DNA from: Clostridiales bacterium
GTDB lineage: Bacteria; Bacillota; Clostridia; Lachnospirales; WQUN01
Direction: 5' to 3'
Assembly (NCBI GenBank): GCA_031273705.1
Contig: JAISRJ010000332.1
Coordinates: 1 to 10,882 of the forward strand
DNA: 10,882 bases
The notes under the pieces were generated by a model. That model made no database searches. It was not told where the DNA came from and saw nothing but the letters and a program-made list of their open reading frames with translations. Numbering within the stretch: position 1 is the stretch's first letter; every line of letters starts with the position of its first letter. Positions 6,049-10,882 of this stretch are shown piece after piece. A program made the translations under genes and the position numbers.

Positions 6049-7149
6049 TCAAACATTAAACCTAAACAGCACAACATCCCCGTCTTTCATTACATAATCC
6101 TTGCCTTCCAGTCTTACCAGACCGCGTTCTTTTGCGACCGAGTGGGATCCGGAGTCGATTAGATCATTATAACTTACTATTTCCGCGCGAATAAATCCTT
6201 TTTCAAAATCAGTATGAATCTTTCCGGCGGCGGCGGGTGCCTTCGTACCCTCGGTGATAGTCCAAGCGCGGGATTCTTTCGGACCGGCAGTTAAGTAGCT
6301 GATTAAGCCCAGCAATTTATAACTGGCATAGATTAACCGATCCAGGCCGCTTTCGTTTAATCCCATCTCATTTAGAAACATCAGCCTTTCATCAGGGTCC
6401 AGGCCGGCTATTTCTTCCTCGGCTTTGGCACAGACTATAAAAACGCCCGCGTTTTCTGTTTTCGCAAGTTCGCGCACGGCCCGCACATATGGATTGGAAG
6501 CCCCGTCGTACGCAAGATCGGATTCGTTGACGTTCGCGGCGTATAATACGGGTTTGTTTGTCAGCAGATTGAATGAGTCTATAATTGCCTGCTCTTCGTC
6601 GTCAGCCGCCAGCTTTAAAGCCCTTGCGCAGATACCCGGAGACATGGCTTTTTGTAATTGCTCTAACAAACGCGCTTCTTTCCGGAAGCCTTTATCGGCG
6701 TTCGCGGATCTTTGAACTTTTGCCAGTCGTCTCTCAATAATCTCTAAATCAGACAGTATTAATTCCATATTTATTATCTCGATATCGCGCGTGGGATCGA
6801 TTCCGTTCTCTACATGTATAATATTCCCATCCTCGTAACATCGCACAACATGAACTATCGCGTCAACTTCGCGGATGTGGGACAGAAACCTGTTGCCCAA
6901 TCCCTCTCCCTTGCTCGCGCCTTTTACAAGCCCGGCTATATCAACAAATTCGATAGTGGCCGGGATTGTCTTGGCGGAACGATGCATTTCGGTCAGCTTG
7001 GTCAGCCGTTCGTCCGGGACGGGTACGACGCCGATGTTTGGGTCGATAGTGCAAAAGGGATAGTTGGACGCCTGTGCCCCGGCTTGCGTAAGCGAATTAA
7101 AAAGCGTGCTTTTTCCTACGTTCGGCAGACCTACAATGCCCAGTTTCAT
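6049..7149 (-). CDS. ychF: Redox-regulated ribosome-associated ATPase YchF (Obg-like)
   Basis: A 366-residue Obg-family P-loop protein of standard length. YchF/OLA1 proteins prefer ATP over GTP, bind the ribosome and respond to oxidative stress. Visible are the P-loop GLPNVGKST (7-15), PFCTIDPN with the conserved Cys33 (equivalent to redox-sensitive Cys35 in E. coli), G3 DIAGLVKGA (D70), KGEGLGNRFL, and NVNE (206-209) where GTPases have NKxD; this last change defines the ATP-using subfamily. A coiled-coil insert lies around 125-195. The TGS domain closes the protein (FEKGFIRAEIVSYNDLI, then GDVVLFRFNV). The start ATG overlaps the stop of the upstream 61-aa gene in an ATGA (7146-7149), and there is only a weak ribosome binding site, so translation is probably coupled. 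It is the last gene of the degV unit and is followed by a structured region and a terminator. Confidence 0.97.
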   Translation of the reverse strand: MKLGIVGLPNVGKSTLFNSLTQAGAQASNYPFCTIDPNIGVVPVPDERLTKLTEMHRSAKTIPATIEFVDIAGLVKGASKGEGLGNRFLSHIREVDAIVHVVRCYEDGNIIHVENGIDPTRDIEIINMELILSDLEIIERRLAKVQRSANADKGFRKEARLLEQLQKAMSPGICARALKLAADDEEQAIIDSFNLLTNKPVLYAANVNESDLAYDGASNPYVRAVRELAKTENAGVFIVCAKAEEEIAGLDPDERLMFLNEMGLNESGLDRLIYASYKLLGLISYLTAGPKESRAWTITEGTKAPAAAGKIHTDFEKGFIRAEIVSYNDLIDSGSHSVAKERGLVRLEGKDYVMKDGDVVLFRFNV

Positions 7150-7331
7150 TCGTCGTCGATTAAAAGCCTGATAAGATACGAAACAGCGGCGGCCAGTGCC
7201 AACAGTGAACTGATAAGTTGTATAATCGTAAGAAAATTAACTTTACGATTTACTATATCCTGACGCTCTTCCTCCGCTTCCGCAGCCCTTTGTACTGCCC
7301 TGTAATGCTTTCTACCCTTAGCGTATGCCAT
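7146..7331 (-). CDS. Small single-pass membrane protein of unknown function, coupled to ychF
   Basis: A 61-residue protein that I do not recognise. The N-terminal 30 residues are very basic and charged, with a probable amphipathic helix (AYAKGRKHYRAVQRAAEAEEER). One hydrophobic segment follows (about 32-57: FLTIIQLISSLLALAAAV...LIRLLI), and the end is acidic (DDE). By the positive-inside rule the N-terminus is likely cytoplasmic. It looks real because AAAGGGAG lies seven bases before the ATG (GGGAG at plus 7339-7343), its stop overlaps the ychF start in an ATGA, and it sits 39 nt after degV in the same direction. An N-in membrane anchor next to a ribosome-binding ATPase is suggestive, but a joint function is only inference. 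Confidence 0.75.
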   Translation of the reverse strand: MAYAKGRKHYRAVQRAAEAEEERQDIVNRKVNFLTIIQLISSLLALAAAVSYLIRLLIDDE

Positions 7332-7370
7332 AAATAGACTCCCTTTCTATAATAATTAATAATAATTTTT

Positions 7371-8246
7371 TTACTCCGCGTCAAATTTCTTTATCGGACA
7401 TATGCCGATAACTGACGGACCTGTATGGCAGCCGATAGTAACGCCCAAATCTTGAATCGGCCAATCCAGCTTAAAGCCCGAATCTTTCATCTTTTGCTCT
7501 ACAGCCATCGCCTCATCGTAGCATTGAGCGTTTAGGATAAGATAATCGTAATCGCCTTTTCGGTCGCCGACGAACTCTTCGTTAATCTTTATTATGCGTT
7601 CTATAGCCTTTTGTCTGCCGCGAACTTTCGCGACGGGATGTAACTCGGCGTTCATCATGATTATTATAGGCTTTATATTCAACAGAGTACCGGCTATCGC
7701 GCTTACTTTACCAATTCGGCCGCCCTTTTGCAGATATTCCAACGAGTCTATAGTGAGTATAACCCTTGCCGTATGTTTAATAACTTCCAGCTTATCCGCC
7801 GTCTCTTTAGCGCTCATACCCGCGGCTATCATCTTTGCGGTTTCCAATACCATTACCCCTTGACCGGCGGAAGCCTGGATAGTATCTATAGCAATTATCT
7901 CTCGATCAGGGAATTCCTTTTGTAATTCCTTAACCGCGCCGACGGCGCTTTGGTGCGAGCCGCTGAACTTTGAGGATATGGATAAACACACAATATCCAT
8001 GCCTTGCCGCAAAAACGGACGAATTCCCTCTATATAGTCGTTGATCGACGGAAGTGAAGTAGCGGGAAAAGATTTTTCGGTTTTCAGCTTTTCAAAAAAC
8101 TCTTCGTTACTGATGTCGAGACGTTCTCTGTAATACCGTACTTTATCGAAAGTGATTGAAAAAGGTACAACCGCAATATTATACTTATCATAGAGTTCTT
8201 GTGACAGATCGGCGGCACTGTCTGTAATCAGTTTTACTTTAGCCAT
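7371..8246 (-). CDS. DegV family fatty-acid-binding protein
   Basis: A 291-residue DegV/FakB-type protein. The family binds a fatty acid between two domains and, in FakB proteins, presents it to the kinase FakA for phosphorylation; no fakA gene is in this window. Visible marks are KLITDSAADL (5-14), the FPATSLPS segment (60-67), the lipid-headgroup loop LSISSKFSGS (88-97), AIDTIQASAGQG (119-130), DSLEYLQKGGRIGK (167-180), LLNIKPII and the C-terminal IGCHTGPSVIG. The open frame extends ten codons further to 8276. The start at 8246 was chosen because AAAGAGGG lies five bases ahead of it, because the DegV domain begins there, and because the -10 box of the promoter covers 8275-8280, so the upstream ATG would not be transcribed. 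It is the first gene of the degV - 61-aa protein - ychF unit. Confidence 0.93.
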   Translation of the reverse strand: MAKVKLITDSAADLSQELYDKYNIAVVPFSITFDKVRYYRERLDISNEEFFEKLKTEKSFPATSLPSINDYIEGIRPFLRQGMDIVCLSISSKFSGSHQSAVGAVKELQKEFPDREIIAIDTIQASAGQGVMVLETAKMIAAGMSAKETADKLEVIKHTARVILTIDSLEYLQKGGRIGKVSAIAGTLLNIKPIIIMMNAELHPVAKVRGRQKAIERIIKINEEFVGDRKGDYDYLILNAQCYDEAMAVEQKMKDSGFKLDWPIQDLGVTIGCHTGPSVIGICPIKKFDAE

Positions 8247-8251
8247 TTTAT

Positions 8252-8256
8252 CCCTC
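8252..8256 (-). promoter_or_regulatory. Ribosome binding site that fixes the degV start
   Basis: GAGGG on the minus strand (within AAAGAGGG) stands five bases before the ATG at 8246. No comparable site precedes the ATG at 8276. Confidence 0.8.
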
Positions 8257-8274
8257 TTTCGTTGTTTTTGTTTC

Positions 8275-8303
8275 ATGATATTGCATTAACTAGAAAATGT
8301 CAA
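8275..8303 (-). promoter_or_regulatory. Sigma-A-type promoter of the degV-ychF unit
   Basis: Minus strand: -35 TTGACA (plus 8298-8303), exactly 17 nt, then -10 TATCAT (plus 8275-8280, 5 of 6 to consensus). The transcript would begin near 8268 and leave a leader of about 20 nt before the degV ATG at 8246. Confidence 0.78.
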
Positions 8304-8350
8304 TCACCATAACGACACCATCACGTCAGTGACTCTACGACCACAGCGCG

Positions 8351-8400
8351 TTCATGTTAATGGTCACATTCATAATGGTCACATTCATGTTAATGGTCGT
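8351..8400. repeat. Three tandem copies of an 18/15-bp repeat abutting the tig promoter
   Basis: The unit TTCATGTTAATGGTCACA lies at 8351-8368. It recurs with a 3-bp deletion (GTT missing) at 8369-8383, and with its last bases changed at 8384-8400. The array runs right up to the -35 box of the upstream tig promoter and ends about 48 bp from the degV -35 on the other side. It may be a set of regulator binding sites or a slippage array. Confidence 0.85.
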
Positions 8401-8428
8401 TGCGGATATCAGTGCCCTGTGTTATAAT
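8400..8428 (+). promoter_or_regulatory. Upstream promoter P1 of the tig-clpP-clpX operon
   Basis: -35 TTGCGG (8400-8405), a 17-nt spacer, then a perfect -10 TATAAT (8423-8428). Transcription would begin near 8435, giving a leader of about 147 nt that contains the GC-rich hairpin at 8447-8466. Confidence 0.6.
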
Positions 8429-8446
8429 CTATCAATTGGAAAACGC

Positions 8447-8466
8447 TTGGGCCGGCCGCCGGCCAA
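8447..8466 (+). other. GC-rich hairpin in the tig leader
   Basis: GGCCGG (8450-8455) pairs with CCGGCC (8459-8464) around a CCG loop and extends by TT/AA with one bulged G. No U-run follows, so it is not a standard terminator. The left arm could instead pair with GCGGC...GGCC at 8484-8496, giving two mutually exclusive folds. It lies only on transcripts from P1. Confidence 0.45.
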
Positions 8467-8516
8467 CACTCGCGGGAACAACTGCGGCTGACGGCCTCGG
8501 AAATATTTTTATAACC

Positions 8517-8545
8517 TTGCGGCGTTTTTGGGACTGTGTTATACT
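8517..8545 (+). promoter_or_regulatory. Downstream promoter P2 of the tig-clpP-clpX operon
   Basis: -35 TTGCGG (8517-8522), a 17-nt spacer, then -10 TATACT (8540-8545). It has the same -35 and the same spacing as P1 and shares the block CTGTGTTATA (8534-8543 here, 8417-8426 in P1). Transcription would begin near 8552, about 30 nt before the tig ATG. Confidence 0.6.
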
Positions 8546-8581
8546 TATTAGAGATTATCGTACTTAATTGGGAGGGTATCG

Positions 8582-9931
8582 ATGGCCAGTAGTTCAATAG
8601 AAGAAATCGATCGCTACAAAGTTAAATTGACATTCAACATTAATCCTCAAAGCTTTGCGGAGGGATTGAAAAGTTCTTATAACATGAATAAAAAATATTT
8701 TACCGTTCATGGTTTTCGGCCAGGCAAAGCCCCCAGAAAACTTATAGAAAAAATGTATGGCTCCGATGTTTTTTATCAGGACGCTATCGAGTCCGTCGCG
8801 CCCCATGCTTATAAAGAATCCGTAGAGGAGCATGATCTGTTTATCGTTTCAAAACCGGATTTTCATTTGCAATCCGTTTCGGAAACCGAAGGCGCCGTTA
8901 TCACCGCGGAATTAAATATAATTCCTCCGCCTGTTTTGGGGGAATACAAAGGTTTGACCTATGCGCCGCTGGATACGGAAATCTCCGACGAAGAGATTGA
9001 GAAAGCAATTAACGTAGATCGCGAAAAGAACGCGCGAATTTTTACTCTTGACCGTCCGGTTGAAAACGGTGATGTTGTTAAAATAGATTTTACTGGCTAT
9101 ATTAATGATGAAGTATTTGAAGGCGGCTCGGGCGAAGACTACGAGCTGACCATAGGTTCCGGCACATTTATCCCCGGATTTGAAGAACAATTAATTGGTG
9201 TGGAACCGGGGGAAAGTATTTTTGTGCGCGTTACTTTTCCGGAGGACTATCATGTAGAGGAATTTCGGGGCAAGCCCGCATCCTTTGATGTTAAAATAAA
9301 CGAAGTTCAGGCAAAAGAGTTGCCGGAACCGGACGACGATTTTGCCCAGGATGTTTCGGATTTTGAGACATTCGAGGAATACCGCAACGATATTATCAAT
9401 AATCTTAAAAACAGCAAAGATAAGGAAGCAGACGACAGCATGGCTCAACAAGTCTTGTCAAAGCTTGTTGATAATGCCGCGATAGAGGTGCCTGAGTTTT
9501 TGATTCAAGAAGAAATTGGTTTTCAGATTGAGCAGCTTAGATCACGATTTGAACAAACAGGCTTTACGCTTGAAGACTTTCTCGAACAAACCAACTCTGA
9601 TTTACAGAAGCTTAAAGAAAACTATCGTGAAGGTGCCCTGCGAAGAGTAAAACAAAGGATTGCCCTTGAAACTATTGCTAAGTTGGAAGATTTTGAGCCG
9701 ACCGACGAAGAAATTCACGATAGAATGCACTTAATGGCACTTATTTATGATACAGACATAAGCAGGATAGACAGAGACGTCTTAGTTAAAGAATTAAAAA
9801 CAGAATTTGCGCGTCAGTTTGTGTTGGATAACGCCGTTGAGGACGACGCCGTTGAGTTTGTTATTGAGGATTCTGATGTAATTAATGACGATATCACTGA
9901 ATTAGCGGAAAATACTGTAGAAGAAAATTAA
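8582..9931 (+). CDS. tig: Trigger factor, ribosome-associated chaperone and peptidyl-prolyl isomerase
   Basis: A 449-residue trigger factor, close to the family norm. It docks at the ribosomal exit tunnel through the signature HGFRPGKAPRKLIEKMYG (43-60) in the N-terminal domain and shields nascent chains. The FKBP-type isomerase domain covers about 160-245 (GDVVKIDFTGYIND, FIPGFEEQLIGVEPGE, FDVKINEVQ). The helical SurA-like C-terminal domain follows (about 250-425), ending in an unusually acidic tail (VEDDAVEFVIEDSDVINDD...). The N-terminus is a few residues shorter and less charged than many homologues, but GGAGGG (8571-8576) five bases before the ATG supports this start. It is the first gene of tig-clpP-clpX, a gene order common in Bacillota. 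Two promoter-like sequences lie upstream. Confidence 0.97.
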   Translation: MASSSIEEIDRYKVKLTFNINPQSFAEGLKSSYNMNKKYFTVHGFRPGKAPRKLIEKMYGSDVFYQDAIESVAPHAYKESVEEHDLFIVSKPDFHLQSVSETEGAVITAELNIIPPPVLGEYKGLTYAPLDTEISDEEIEKAINVDREKNARIFTLDRPVENGDVVKIDFTGYINDEVFEGGSGEDYELTIGSGTFIPGFEEQLIGVEPGESIFVRVTFPEDYHVEEFRGKPASFDVKINEVQAKELPEPDDDFAQDVSDFETFEEYRNDIINNLKNSKDKEADDSMAQQVLSKLVDNAAIEVPEFLIQEEIGFQIEQLRSRFEQTGFTLEDFLEQTNSDLQKLKENYREGALRRVKQRIALETIAKLEDFEPTDEEIHDRMHLMALIYDTDISRIDRDVLVKELKTEFARQFVLDNAVEDDAVEFVIEDSDVINDDITELAENTVEEN

Positions 9932-9943
9932 GAAGGTGTTTGG

Positions 9944-10522
9944 ATGAGTTTAGTACCATACGTCATAGAGCAAACAAACCGAGGCGAGCGCTCTTATGAC
10001 ATTTATTCGCGGCTGTTAAAAGACAGAATTATTTTTCTTAGTGAAGAAGTTAATGATGTGACAGCCAGTTTGATAGTTGCGCAGTTGTTATTTTTAGAAG
10101 CTGAGGCTCCGGATAAGGACATAAATTTTTATATTAACAGTCCCGGCGGGTCTGTGACTTCGGGTATGGCTATTTATGACACTATGCGATACATCAAATC
10201 AGATGTTTCCACTATTTGTGTGGGTATAGCCGCAAGTATGGGCGCGTTTTTGCTGACAGGCGGCACTAAAGGCAAACGTTTTGCGCTTCCCAACGCCGAA
10301 ATTTTGATTCACCAGCCTATGGGTGGCGCGCGCGGCCAAGCAACGGATATTCAGATACACGCCGAGCATATTATACGTACTCGGCACAAGATGAATAAAA
10401 TTTTATCCGAAAATACAGGTCGTACTTTGGAGGAAATCACCCGAGACACGGACAGAGATCGATATATGACCGCAGAAGAAGCCCTGGAATATGGTTTAAT
10501 AGATCGTATAATTGTCAGATAA
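9944..10522 (+). CDS. clpP: ATP-dependent Clp protease proteolytic subunit ClpP
   Basis: A 192-residue serine protease subunit of normal length that assembles into a tetradecameric chamber and degrades substrates delivered by ClpX or ClpC. The Ser-His-Asp triad is visible: Ser98 in GIAASMGAFLL, His123 in LIHQPMGG and Asp172 in TRDTDRDRYMTAEEA. The N-terminal MSLVPYVIEQTNRGERSYDIYSRLL block and the oxyanion-loop INSPGGSV (64-71) are typical. It begins 12 nt after the tig stop behind AAGGTG (9933-9938) and is followed after 18 nt by clpX, so the three genes are probably cotranscribed. All catalytic residues are present and nothing is odd. Confidence 0.98.
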   Translation: MSLVPYVIEQTNRGERSYDIYSRLLKDRIIFLSEEVNDVTASLIVAQLLFLEAEAPDKDINFYINSPGGSVTSGMAIYDTMRYIKSDVSTICVGIAASMGAFLLTGGTKGKRFALPNAEILIHQPMGGARGQATDIQIHAEHIIRTRHKMNKILSENTGRTLEEITRDTDRDRYMTAEEALEYGLIDRIIVR

Positions 10523-10540
10523 CTCAATCGGAGGTGAGCT

Positions 10541-10882
10541 ATGCCAACCAAGCTGGAAGAAAAGAGAACAATACGTTGTTCATTTTGCGGTAAAGCGCAG
10601 GATCAAGTTAGAAAAATTATCGCCGGACCAAGTGTGTATATTTGTGATGAGTGCGTTGATCTTTGTTGGGAAATATTGGATGATGGCGTTGAGGATTACG
10701 ATACGGTAGATGATGGTTTTAAAATTCCTAAACCTAAAGAGTTGCGCGCCATATTAGACGAATATGTAGTCGGTCAGGAAAATGCTAAAAAGGCGTTATC
10801 CGTAGCCGTTTATAATCACTATAAACGCATTTCGTTAAGTGAGCAGCATGACGATGTGGATTTGCAAAAAAGCAATATTCTA
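10541..10882 (+). CDS. clpX: ClpX, ATP-dependent unfoldase subunit of ClpXP, 3' partial
   Basis: The first 114 codons of ClpX, open to the window edge. The start ATG at 10541 follows a near-perfect GGAGGTGA (10530-10537). The N-terminal zinc-binding domain has paired cysteines RCSFCGK (C13, C16) and ICDECVDLC (C35, C38), used for dimerization and for adaptor and substrate binding. A short acidic linker leads into the start of the AAA+ module (KPKELRAILDEYVVGQENAKKALSVAVYNHYKR). Walker A and B, the pore loops and the sensor motifs lie beyond the window. It would unfold tagged proteins and pass them to the ClpP encoded just upstream. Confidence 0.96.
   Translation, partial: MPTKLEEKRTIRCSFCGKAQDQVRKIIAGPSVYICDECVDLCWEILDDGVEDYDTVDDGFKIPKPKELRAILDEYVVGQENAKKALSVAVYNHYKRISLSEQHDDVDLQKSNIL

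Noticed and set aside
6814..7263. 149-codon plus-strand open frame antisense to ychF
   Set aside because: It lies opposite conserved YchF motifs and runs across the ychF/small-gene junction without similarity to any family. A shadow of a real gene.
8447..8466. GGCCGG hairpin as a transcription terminator or attenuator
   Set aside because: No U-run follows within reach of the stem. It is kept only as a hairpin with a possible alternative pairing.
8409..8597. 62-codon minus-strand open frame in the tig leader
   Set aside because: It runs through the GC hairpin and both tig promoters, with no ribosome binding site or recognisable domain.

Overview
The window looks like a chromosomal segment of a low-to-moderate GC Bacillota (Firmicutes), most likely a Clostridia-type anaerobe. 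This rests on the tig-clpP-clpX order, a U32 peptidase/TrhP protein, a DegV protein, a BlaI/M56 regulator pair, strong GGAGG-type ribosome binding sites and sigma-A-type promoters. Species cannot be named from the sequence. No rRNA, tRNA or CRISPR array was seen.

Layout. (1) 1-1144, +: 3' part of a U32-family tRNA hydroxylation protein (TrhP/YegQ type), cut by the left edge. (2) 1145-2776: an accessory patch. It holds a decayed transposase tail on the minus strand (1203-1406), an intact AAA+ ATPase/DUF4143 gene on the plus strand (1460-2680), and a hairpin resembling an IS200/IS605 right end (2751-2776). (3) 2777-3061: AT-rich, no convincing gene, one 13-bp tandem duplication. (4) 5761-3062, minus: a BlaI-type repressor and an M56 membrane metallopeptidase, overlapping by 8 nt behind one strong promoter. 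The peptidase has a large ectodomain that is not the penicillin-binding sensor of BlaR1. (5) 8303-5823, minus: one apparent transcription unit, promoter - degV - 61-aa membrane protein - ychF - about 190-nt GC-rich structured region - intrinsic terminator. (6) 8351-10882, +: the protein quality-control operon, with a three-copy repeat, two similar tandem promoters, trigger factor (tig), clpP and the start of clpX (cut by the right edge).

How the parts work together. Trigger factor catches nascent chains at the ribosome, while ClpX unfolds and feeds substrates to ClpP. YchF is a ribosome-associated ATPase and TrhP acts on tRNA, so much of the window serves translation and protein turnover. BlaI/M56 is a self-contained sense-and-cleave switch: the protease would be triggered by an envelope signal and relieve repression by BlaI, at least of its own operon.

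The observations most worth following are the structured candidate RNA downstream of ychF, the unusual M56 sensor domain with its 30-residue tandem linker repeat, the small membrane protein coupled to ychF, and the mobile-element debris flanking the DUF4143 ATPase.
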